From Lasiodiplodia sp. COLG20 (Eukaryota; Ascomycota; Dothideomycetes; Botryosphaeriales; Botryosphaeriaceae): DNA of 64,000 nt. Shown here piece after piece: positions 35,193 through 44,240 of the stretch. The first letter of the stretch is position 1. Each line of letters begins with the position of its first letter. The DNA is taken from contig VNWV01000002.1 of assembly GCA_009801085.1 (NCBI GenBank), positions 2,418,001 to 2,482,000 of the forward strand. Reading direction: 5' to 3'. Below the pieces are notes generated by a model that was not told the DNA's origin, made no database searches, and saw only the letters and a list, made by a program, of their open reading frames with translations. Both the position numbers and the translations under genes were made by a program.

Positions 35193-36698
35193 TTACATCA
35201 CCAAAGTTCGTGCTAAGGTTGGTAGCATGTATGTCCACCGCTCCTCGCCCGCAATCGACCAAATCCTCTGCAGTTCCTGGATAGCGCTCAGCGCGTTCGC
35301 GAAGCCTGTATCATTGAAAAGTTCCCTCAACTTGCCCACAAAGAACCGCCGGTGCCGGGGATCGGAGCTCTCGGCGGCGACAATGAAGTAAGCCCACACG
35401 AGGCTGTGACCTCCAGGTGATGCTACAGGGATGTCGCCAGCGGTGTCAAGGAAGCGCTCGACAAGCGCGTTCATGGCTTGAGGGGGAAGGTCGCCCAGAG
35501 CGCGATGGATATAGATGTCATGCGCCTGCTCGACGAGCGCGATCAGCCGGGCGAAGACGGGCGCATGCTCCGGGTTGTTGCGGCTCTGGGCGGTGAAAGA
35601 CTCGACGGCGCCGGCGAAGCCAGTGACGACCAGGGAGGTCTCAGTGGCTTCGCGGAGGAAGGGTTGGCCATAGAAAGATAGCCTAGCGCTCTCGTTAGAA
35701 ACTGTCTTCCCTCCTCCTTTCCTTAGTACTTACTTCTTCACTTGTTGAATTAGGAAGACGTTGTTCACGTCGCCATCGGCGCACAGGGCGTCGCTGCCAC
35801 CAGACATTTCAACCAGGCGGGTGAGCATCCTGAACAGGATTTGAAAGTCGCTGCCCGCAGCAACCATGTCGCAAACTAGGAGCAAGAGGATGGTGGCGAT
35901 GGTCTCGACTGCTGTGTGGCGACTTGGGACTAATGCTTCCTCCCCTCCGGTCAGCGACTGCTGTTGTTGCAGGCGCAGGCCGCGGATGGCAGCGGTGTAG
36001 TAAGAGGCGGCGGACTGGCGGTAGGTGGGCTGGTGAACGACGGCCAGATGGTGGGAGGCTGCGGCGAGGGCGGCGTTGAGCATGGTCGGGCACGTCTCGG
36101 TCATAGGCAGGATCACGTCCCGATAGCCATTGAAGGGCTTGTTGATTGGGACCATGATGGGAGCGACCTTTTCTGCATCTTTTCGAGTGTTAAGAGGTGA
36201 CATTGGCGTGCCTGGCGTGCAACGCTTACAGTAATGGAGAAGAGATCTTTCGCAGCCACTCATGTGATCGAGAGGGTAGTATATGGTCAATTGAGGCCTC
36301 CAAGGCGCAAGGACCACGAGCTGCGACTCTGGATTACACTGCGTTTGGCTAGGGCGGGGCTCTTCCCTGCTCTCAGGCTGGGGATCAACGGGAGGATCGT
36401 CTTGAATGCCGGCAGCTAAAGGCGCGGGCTTGTTCTTGAACTTGCCGCGCGAGGCAATGCCGTGCACGAACCTGATGCGCGGGCCGAGCCCGGGGCACGG
36501 CAGGCCGGCGTTGACGCACTTCTGGCATTGCGGGGTTGCCCTGTCACAGCTCACGCGGCGCTGGGAGCAGTTGTAGCATCCTGTGCTCAACAACGTCAGC
36601 CAGAGGAACGATGATGTAAGGTGGAGGAGGAGCAGACCGCGTATCTTTGGGCGTGTTGGCTGTTTCTTCCTCTTCCGCCTCTCCGGTTCCGACATCAT
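35193..36698 (-). CDS. Zn2Cys6 transcription factor
   Basis: Nuclear binuclear zinc-cluster regulator, about 448 residues from four exons: 36698-36638, 36580-36230, 36178-35734 and 35682-35193. The cluster is CYNCSQRRVSCDRATPQC plus QKC and a final Cys six residues on (CX2CX6CX6CX2CX6C). It begins about 20 residues from the N terminus after a basic stretch. Introns 36581-36637 (57 bp) and 36179-36229 (51 bp) are multiples of three and stop-free; removing them restores the family-like PKIR-GCYNCS and LLHYYAEKVAPIMVP. The last intron introduces the final exon (SFYGQPFLREATETS). The C-terminal region is a fungal-TF-2-like domain. It is transcribed divergently from the second Zn2Cys6 gene. The target genes are unknown. 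An alternative start is 36695. Confidence 0.82.
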
Positions 36699-37113
36699 GC
36701 GCGGAGACCGGTCATGGTCTTACAAACATGGTTCAGACTGGCAGAGTTGAAGACTGAGCGGCTGATGAGTCGGAGATGGTGGTGGGGTCAAAGCGGCAGC
36801 TGCGCGCCGAGCTAAGCCTAATTAGGGCAATAGAATGAGAAGCAACCGCCCTCGCCCGCCCAACTTACTCGACTCTTTCTCCACGTTTTGTGTCCGGCCC
36901 GCGAACAGCCTTGTGACTCTCGGCGCTATTCCTCAGCGGGGCAACGCAATGAGAAGCATTCCACATTTCGCTTACTCCCATTGGTGGGCCCATTCACTCA
37001 TCCTGCGCGTCGATAGTGGCGACGCCCTCAAAACCTCACTGATATATAACGCCTCTGGTGCGTAGCGCTGATAATGGCCACCTCCCCATCATCAACTGCT
37101 TCCTTTTCCAGAA
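36699..37113. promoter_or_regulatory. Shared divergent promoter of two Zn2Cys6 regulators
   Basis: 415 bp between head-to-head regulators. A TATATAA motif at 37043-37049 lies about 65 bp upstream of the plus-strand ATG (37114). Co-regulation or cross-regulation of the pair is plausible by arrangement only. Confidence 0.55.
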
Positions 37114-38966
37114 ATGCGCGGCGTCAAGAAGTCCAGGAACGGCTGCCTCACTTGCAAGGAGAAGAAGGTTCGGCTTCCGCATGGCTGTGTAGATCACCAC
37201 TGACCCGTTATCAGCGCAAGTGTGATGAAAAGAAACCAGCGTGTTCCCGTTGCGTCAATAGCAACCTGGTGTGCCCAGGCTATGCCCAGAAAATCCGATG
37301 GAGAACCGTGCACACTCCAAAAACCCCATCATCCGTCGACTCACTCAAGTCCGAGCGCAACGATGCTCGTTACAAATTCATGCGCACACACTCTTCACCT
37401 CTCCAATCAGATGCTGGTCTAGACGAAGCCTGGCGAGCTGAGCCATTTCTTGAGGACTCGGTCCTGCAGCCCGATGGTGCTTCAACTCTCGAGGATTTCC
37501 CTTTCTTCAATTCATACCCCCGTGATGCCGAGCTTGGTCCGCTCTGGGATCACGCATACCACGAATTCATACACTTTGAACTTCCCGATCCATTGGCCAT
37601 GGTGAATAATCCCGTGGAGCTACCACTTTCACCTGTTTCGGCCGAGAACTCTTCCACTCCAGAATACACTAGGCATTGTTCCGAAGAAACCACTCTAAAG
37701 GAGCTGGAATTCATCTCAAACGCAAGCATTGAGCTTCCTGTCCCAGAATGCACTCGTAAGGCTTTGATTGACTTCTATCTTGACGAAGTCGCCGGTACGC
37801 TCTCGTGTTTCGACGGGCCGCTCAATCCTTTCCGGAGCAGCATACTAGGCCTCTCGGATACCAGCCAGCCTTTGGCATGTACGGCTCAAAGCATGGCTGC
37901 CGCGTGTTTGACCCAGACTTCTCACCAGCACAGATCCTTGGCGAAGCAGCTGCAACAAGAGGCTGAGTTGGGCGTCTGGGATATCATTGAGCGCGGGGAG
38001 CCGAATTCCACGACTGTTCTCATTCTGATCATGCTCGGCTGTTCGGCCGAATGGCATGATCCAAATGACCACGGCGAGCGGTATTGGACACAAGCACTGG
38101 AGCTCCTACAAGCTCTCTCTGCATGCATGGAGATCTCGGCTGAGGACCATCACTTTTTCCGCAACGCTCTGGCATACTGGCGGCTGTCAAACTCTTTGTG
38201 CACCAAAGACGAATTTCTGGATGAATTACCGAATCCTGGACAGCACGCACATTCCATGGTGACCTGGAATACTCCTCATCCGTGGACTGGTGTGTCCGAG
38301 GCTCCGATCCGCCTCCTGGGCCGTGTCTCTAACCTGGTCAAGTCCTCGGGAAGCCACGGTATACCCAGTTCGACAGGAAAGGCGTTGCAAGAACACTTGC
38401 AGGAGGCAGCACGACTGGAGCGCGAGCTCCTGCGCCTGCGGCTTCCTGACGAAGATCTGATTTTGCATCCCCGCGACGAGCGAACGCTCACGATACACCT
38501 GGTTCAGGTTGGAGAGGTGTACCGGATCTGTGGACTTATCCGGCTGTACCGCGGCTTCCCACATCTCCTGTGCCGCTCTGGTCACAGCGTGAAAGCGTCT
38601 ATTCCGTCCTCAATATCTACCGTCTTATTGCGCATTCCGGGCCATGGATCTAGCTTTGATGCAGACAAGAGCATACGAGATCTGGCCAAGTGTGCTCTTG
38701 CTCTTCTGGAATCCATTCCGATTGAGTCCGGCGTGCGATTTGCGCAGCCCTTCCTTTTGACTACACTGGCGAACGAGCTGCGAGTCTTCAACCATCGGGG
38801 CTCAGTCCTCGGGCTATCAAGCACAGACATGGAAGTCTTACGAGCAAGGCGACTCGTCACCAGCCGACAGAGCGCTCTGGATGCCCATGTCCCTCCATAC
38901 CGGATGCATGCCATGATCGACTATGTGAAGAAGCTTTGGGAGGAAATGGATGCTGATGATGGTTGA
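37114..38966 (+). CDS. Zn2Cys6 transcription factor with fungal-TF domain 2
   Basis: Nuclear regulator, 601 residues from exons 37114-37167 and 37215-38966. The ATG at 37114 is chosen because the first exon supplies half of the zinc cluster: RNGCLTCKEKK joins across a 47-bp intron to RKCDEKKPACSRC, giving CX2CX6CX6CX2CX6C. An earlier ATG at 37074 gives an unspliced reading that loses this cluster and is rejected. After the cluster come a linker, an acidic central region and the long helical C-terminal domain (about residues 200-590) seen in fungal TF-domain-2 proteins of the acriflavine-sensitivity type. It is head-to-head with the preceding regulator and convergent with the demethylase-family gene. 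Confidence 0.87.
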
Positions 38967-39040
38967 CTGGCTGGTTTGGACTGGTTGAATTTAATCCAGA
39001 AACAATATCTTATTCGTAAAGCGAGGACACCTGAGTCAAT

Positions 39041-40494
39041 TCAGCTGCGAAGATACTCCTTTACTGCCTCGCCCCACACGGGAGCTTTCTTGTACCAGTG
39101 AAACTGCGGAACGGTTCCCAGCTTCAACCCGTCGATTGCCGTTGCCAGCTCCTCTCCCGAACCCTCCGCCTTGATATCCTTGATGGGGTACAAATACGTC
39201 TTGAAAGAAAATACGATCGCGCCGGATTTCGGAAGTCTATGAACGACTTGGCGTTCGCTGCGGAGGTGGACCTGTGGAGGAAGTGTCAACGACGGCTCCT
39301 ACTACATTCACCCAACCGAGGACTTACCTGGTCTATGTCGATTTCCATTTCGGGCTGCTCATCGCCCTCGTAGAGCTTTGTGCCGCCGGGTGTGAAGGGA
39401 TCATCGTTCATGTTCATCGCCCACTATTAACCAGACGCACAAACAGGTCAACCTTCCAATTCAAAGCAAACAGAAACAGGAGAACTGGAGGCAACTCACA
39501 TTCACCCTCTTCACCACCGTCCCCACCTCCAACCTGTCAAAAAACCGATCCATGCTCATCTCCAGCTTCTGCTTGTACCCGGGAACCCCGGTGTGGATGT
39601 CTCTCAGCTTCAGGCCCAGCTTCTTGCTCATGTCGAACCCGCTGGGGCAGCACGTCACGAAGCCGCGCAGCGCGTACCCATCGCCATCCTCTTCGCGCGT
39701 GAGGATCTGCACGTCGTCATCGACCAGCCTTCCGATGATCTTGAGCGCCTCGACGGGGTCCGCGGGCGGCGGCTCGACGCTGAACTCCTCGCCCGTGACC
39801 AAGCTGCGCATGATTTGAACCGTCGTTGTTGTCGCACCACCCTTCTCCGCGGCGGCTGGGGACGGAGGCGTCGTCGGGCGCACCGCCAGCTCGAACATGC
39901 GCGGGAACCGCGTCGGGAGGTACGTGCCCAGCAGCCAGACGTAGAACTCGTGGATGGCGGGTCCGCAGACGGAGTTGTGGGCGCCGACGACGGTTGCGGG
40001 GTGGTCGCGGATGATGCGCTGGCGCCAGGTGATGCGGTCGAGGTAGTTGCGGTCCATCTCGATCAGCTCCGAGATCGAGGATCGCTCGACGGCTTCGATT
40101 AAAACGCGGGTCAGCATTTCTGCTTGGGTAAAGAGGGAAAAAGGGTGGGCATGTTCGGAGCCAAGCTATGGTGAGGAGGATATGGAATGCTTTACTCACC
40201 CATCGTGAGGTGGTACTTCGGCTTGAACGGCCGGAATTGGACGGGCTGCTTTGTTCGCCAGTCAAAGTCGGGCAGCGGTTCAATTTTCCCTTGTGTTGGC
40301 GTCGGTTTTTCTTCGACATGTTGTGGAGATGGGCGCTTGAATAGCGAGGACTGGGAAGTCAGATGCTGTTTGCTCATGGGGGACCTTGATTTGGGTGGGG
40401 AATCTGAACTCACTGGTCTCTTGTCTAGTATTTTCTTCAACAGGACGGACGCGCATAGCAGGATAGCAAGTGAAATAGTCCAAAAGGGATCCAT
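39041..40494 (-). CDS. Heme-dependent oxidative N-demethylase-family protein (DUF3445)
   Basis: About 413 residues from exons 40494-40200, 40119-39500, 39423-39328 and 39271-39041. Conserved segments of the family are clear: KPKYHLTMG, ELIEMDRNYLDRITWRQ, CCPSGFDMSKKLGLKLRDIHTGVPGYKQKL, MDRFFDRLEVGTVVKRVNWA and RLPKSGAIVFSFKTYLYP. Members bind heme and FMN-like reductants and demethylate small amines (for example dimethylamine monooxygenase-related proteins); the fungal substrate is unknown. The N terminus (MDPFWTISLAILLCASVLL) is a predicted membrane anchor, consistent with the microsomal location of P450-like partners. All junctions keep frame. It is the last enzyme gene of the region; cluster membership is inference. 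Confidence 0.85.
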
Positions 40495-41801
40495 AATGAT
40501 TTGAGGAATTCGAATCGCTGAGAGGGTGATATGCTGAAGGGAACTCGGAAAGTGCAACTGAAATATGAAATGCCACGACTCCTCACGCTTGGAGTCTCTC
40601 AATGTAGGAAATGCTGTAATATATGCTCCGACGCCTCAAAGATGGGGGCGCATTGCATTTCCTATAATGGAAAAACGCCAAAATAGGTAAGCTGATGCGC
40701 CTTGAGTGGTCGGATATGATGAAAAAGGCCACGAAAGCGCGCTCTTGACGTGTATGACGATCCTGGCGCGGGGGAAACAACCTTAGAAGTAGGATTTACC
40801 GCACAGAACACCGGTCGAAAGGAAGGTCTTTGCCGAGAAACTTCGCTGATGGCTGTATTCTTCACGCATGGCTTTTGACAGCACTACTCTTCGAAGAGTA
40901 TCAGAATTGGAGCCAGCAAACTAAGGACTTCCCCATTATCGTCGAGAATATGACCGCAAAGGTCGCGCTGATACTCACACGTACTACGATTGTGGTTTGA
41001 ATGCTTACTTACTGAAGAACGGAAAATCCTTTCGTTGTGGAAGAGCGTGGAAGCGCAGTGTTTGTTATGATTACCGCATTCGGCAACCACGCACATAGTG
41101 ACTCTCGTTCGAAACTTGCCCGGGCACCACGCCACCTACGCCTCTTAAAACGCAATCTGATCATACAAGTACTTGGGAAGAAACACCTTGAAGGGGGACC
41201 GAAAAAAGACAAAAAACTATGCCTGGCGGCACAGAAACAGGCTCTTCGAGGACCGCCTGTTTTTTCCCGTTACACCCTCCGACCGTACCCCACCCTCGCA
41301 TGCGGCGGCCAAGTCACAGCTTAAGCAGGGAGGGCGTCTGCGTCAACTCCCCACTCGTTACTGGTATTCTTGGCCGGGTCAATGAAGTGAGGGTCGGAGG
41401 TCGGAATATATAAACAGAGAGCCTTTGATCATCACCCACCGCTTGCGGATCTTGGCTTTTGGTCCCAAGTAACGCAGCACTGGCTCTCAGCTTTCTGAAA
41501 GCCATCATTCAGTAGGGATTTCTGTGTTCTGTGTAAACATTTTTGTGTGGCAAATATCACAAGGCACCGAGAGTCAATTTTGCATTGAGCCAATTCCCGA
41601 TTAACATTTCGCTATCCCGGTATCAGTAGGCTCTAGAGTGGAGACAAAGTCAAGTTCATGGGTGCGTATGATACATCATATCAATCCAGTCTTCCTGAAT
41701 GCTTACTGAGGATACACTCGAGGCTTCGCAGATCCAACCAGCTCCGACATGGACTTCGTCAATCCCACTCATAATTCGAAGGGAAACATCTAAGGCTCGT
41801 C
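40495..41801. other. Intergenic region with an isolated TATA-like motif
   Basis: 1.3 kb without a recognised gene. TATATAAA at 41407-41414 on the plus strand has no protein gene downstream on that strand for 8.8 kb. Several short pyrimidine-rich stretches occur. It contains the promoter of the demethylase gene. Confidence 0.45.
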
Positions 41802-42965
41802 TTATAGCTGCCCATTTTGGTCATCGTCAAAGCCCTCGTCTATTGTAGAGAGGGAAGTGGATGGATACAATTCATGTACCGGGGTGTGGATCTCGTGTTG
41901 CCCGGCCTTGGGTCGCTTAGTCCTGATCTGCCTCGTTCGCCTGATTCTGTTGCGCCTGACCCTGCTGTGCCTCATCCTGCTATGATTGTGTGCTTGTTCC
42001 TGCTGTGTTTGGCCTTGGTGTGCTTGGTCCTTATTCGCCTGATCTTGCTGTGCCTGATCCTGGTGCGTCTGGTCTTGATGTGCTTGGGTTTGATGCGCTG
42101 GGTCATTTTGCGCTAGCTCGAGGTTTTCTGTTTCGGATGACTTTGACTCTTTCCAGAAACCAAGAATATGGAGCCAGCCGAGCGCAAGACACATGCCGAA
42201 TTTGTCGCTTATCAAAGAATATCTGACCATGCGCGTAGAGAACCAGGTGCCAGCCGTGGAGATGCAGTTGCTGAGGTAGGCCGAGTAAAATAAGGAGTAC
42301 TTGAAACAAGGGATGGGGTGGAGACGTTTTGTAGCCAGTGGTCGATATTGATGCGGTGGGGTTGGGCGAAATTCCCTTTTTTGAGCAGCGGCGAAAGCGG
42401 TCGAACGGGAGTACGTGGAATGATGAGTGGGACAGAGACTCGCTGGTCGTCTCCGAGCCAGTCCTCGATCGAGCTGGGGGCGGGTTGTGTGCAGCTCCTT
42501 TGTTCGCGTGGTGGCGTAGTTTCTGAAAGATCCTCGTCGGAAAGTTCAATGTAGAGGTGACCTTCTGATGTGTATTCGTTGCTGGTATTGACGTAATCGA
42601 GAACCTGGGTGAGGACGAAGTATGTGCTATGCCTCGGAGTGGGTCTTCCAATCGCGTATCTGTATTTTGGTGGCGTATGATGTTGAGGGGTCAATAGACG
42701 GGTGAGTTCGCTGTAAAGCATATGGAAGGCGCAGCGTGCGAGCTCAGTGCTTGATTGCAACTGGGCGTGGTGAAAATGATGAATGTGTTGGTGTGTTTAG
42801 TAGCAATATGAGTGGGTTGGAGTGCAGTGAGTGGAAGTAAGTGAGCATGGCGGTGATGTTGCGAAAGCGATACTTGCGTCCATTGTGAGCGGGATGCTCC
42901 TTCCTATGACGAGAAAATTCCAAACTAGTGTTACGCCACCCACCTGTCGAGATGGCCATCTGCAC
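41802..42965 (-). CDS. Hypothetical gene region, Gln-rich repeat and membrane-like segment (model unresolved)
   Basis: A block of open minus-strand sequence that looks transcribed but could not be assembled. One frame (42760-42212) opens at a splice-acceptor-like CAG and not at an ATG, so it needs an upstream exon. A second frame (42230-41802) has a short hydrophobic segment and then a degenerate AHQDQ/QQDQ repeat, followed by an acidic end. The two frames overlap by shift in phase. A donor GTATCG near 42865 with a CTAAAC branch and CAG acceptor near 42761 is a possible intron. No domain recognised. It is treated as a low-confidence locus, not a finished model. Confidence 0.3.
41916..42105 (-). 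repeat. 15-bp minisatellite encoding AHQDQ/QQDQ units
   Basis: About ten degenerate copies of a 15-bp unit. On the minus strand in one frame it encodes AHQDQTHQDQAQQDQ-type sequence. Part-way through, the open reading frame leaves the Gln-rich phase and reads the same repeat as an Arg-rich stretch, which suggests an indel in the array. Confidence 0.75.
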
Positions 42966-42993
42966 CTACTGCCTAGATAACCTCCATATCGCC

Positions 42994-43860
42994 TTACTCA
43001 TCCGAGCGCTTCTTCCCACTGGCGCCACCTTTTCCCGCTTCGTCGTCACCATGCTCTTTCTTCGGTGTCCCTCCCTGCGCCCACTCCTCCCATAGAGTTG
43101 CATCCCTATACCCGGCGTCTTCCTCCTCCAAGATTCTCTCCAACTCCCCCACCGTCATACTCCTGGCCTTGTTCCTTCCCTTCCTCCCTCTCCTTCTTCC
43201 CTTCCTTTTCTCGCTCTTGGCACTGCCACTGCCGCCACTATTACCGGACTCACTCCTACTACTACTGGCTTCACTGCCCCTTTCCGCCTCATCGCTATCA
43301 CAACCGCCACCCCTCATCCTCACGCGCTCCCAGCCCCATCCGCTCACCACCCTCCCTTCATGATCATCGTCTTCCTCTTCATGGCCGTTCCACCTGTTCT
43401 CCTCATGCCGACGCCTATGCCCGCCGCCGCGTCTCTCGTCCACGTCCGGCCATGGTCCATGGCCTCCACCACCCATAGCCATGCGCACCTCTCGCGGAAT
43501 ACCCCCCTCGAAGCGTAGGTGCTCAAAGCCCACGCCCTCTATCCGTGCGCCCGGTCGCGGCGGGACGAAGCCATGATGAGGGAACTGGGGGTGATGGGGA
43601 GGACCGGGAGGAGCAGGGTGGTGATGCGGACGATGAGGCGGTGGAGAAAAGCGATGACGATGGTGAGGGGGAGGAAGAGGTCGAGCTCGTGGTAAGACCA
43701 TGAGTCGTGGAGGAGAAGGAGGGTGGAAGCGAGGATGGCGATCGAAAGGAGGAGGGAGATAACCGGGATCGAAGTCGTCGTAGTAGTCGTCGGGATAGAA
43801 GATGACAGGAGGATGTGGTGGGGGCGGCCCACCGAATGGATGATGGAAACGGTTGGGCAT
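42994..43860 (-). CDS. Pro/His-rich low-complexity protein
   Basis: 288 residues, single exon, ATG 43860. Residues 1-110 are extremely rich in Pro and His (PHHH, PPP, RPHHHPAPP motifs) with Tyr and Asp clusters. The middle is Gly/Arg-rich, then Ser-rich and Lys/Arg-rich. A better-conserved-looking end has SMTVGELERILEEEDAGYRDATLWEEWAQGG. No catalytic or DNA-binding motif is visible. The unusual composition and coding strand suggest a real, rapidly evolving protein, but chance open sequence in GC-rich DNA cannot be excluded. Function unknown. Confidence 0.55.
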   Translation of the reverse strand: MPNRFHHPFGGPPPPHPPVIFYPDDYYDDFDPGYLPPPFDRHPRFHPPSPPRLMVLPRARPLPPPHHRHRFSPPPHRPHHHPAPPGPPHHPQFPHHGFVPPRPGARIEGVGFEHLRFEGGIPREVRMAMGGGGHGPWPDVDERRGGGHRRRHEENRWNGHEEEDDDHEGRVVSGWGWERVRMRGGGCDSDEAERGSEASSSRSESGNSGGSGSAKSEKRKGRRRGRKGRNKARSMTVGELERILEEEDAGYRDATLWEEWAQGGTPKKEHGDDEAGKGGASGKKRSDE

Positions 43861-44240
43861 GAGGGATAGTTCTAGAAGCGAAGACCTTTTAAAGTGTCAA
43901 ACTGATGTCGTTGCCGTGGTATGCGTTGTCGTCCGTTGTGAAAGCTAGGAAAGTCACTTTGACAATGACAAATATTCACTTTGGACAGACTTCAGTAGCT
44001 CGAGACCTCTTTTTATATGAGGGGTGGAGTGACGCGGAAAGGTTGCGGAACAAACAACAAACGGTGTATGGAGAGATTTGTAGGAATTATTACTGAATAT
44101 AGATCGATAAATGACGCTAATGCCCCCTCTGAATGCCCTTGATGCCAATGCAAAGTCATGTCGCGTTACCCAATTATTATCCACGTCCTTCGCCGAAAGA
44201 CTCTCTACCCAACTCGCCACATGTATACATCTTCAGCCCC
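43861..44240. other. Short intergenic region
   Basis: 380 bp between two minus-strand genes: the 3' end of the gamma-tubulin complex gene and the promoter of the Pro/His-rich gene. Nothing else recognised. Confidence 0.5.

Noticed and set aside
36581..36637. Leu/Ser-rich stretch read as coding within the Zn2Cys6 gene
   Set aside because: It is bounded by GT and AG with a branch-like CTGAC, and removing it joins a basic leader directly to the zinc cluster as in related regulators.
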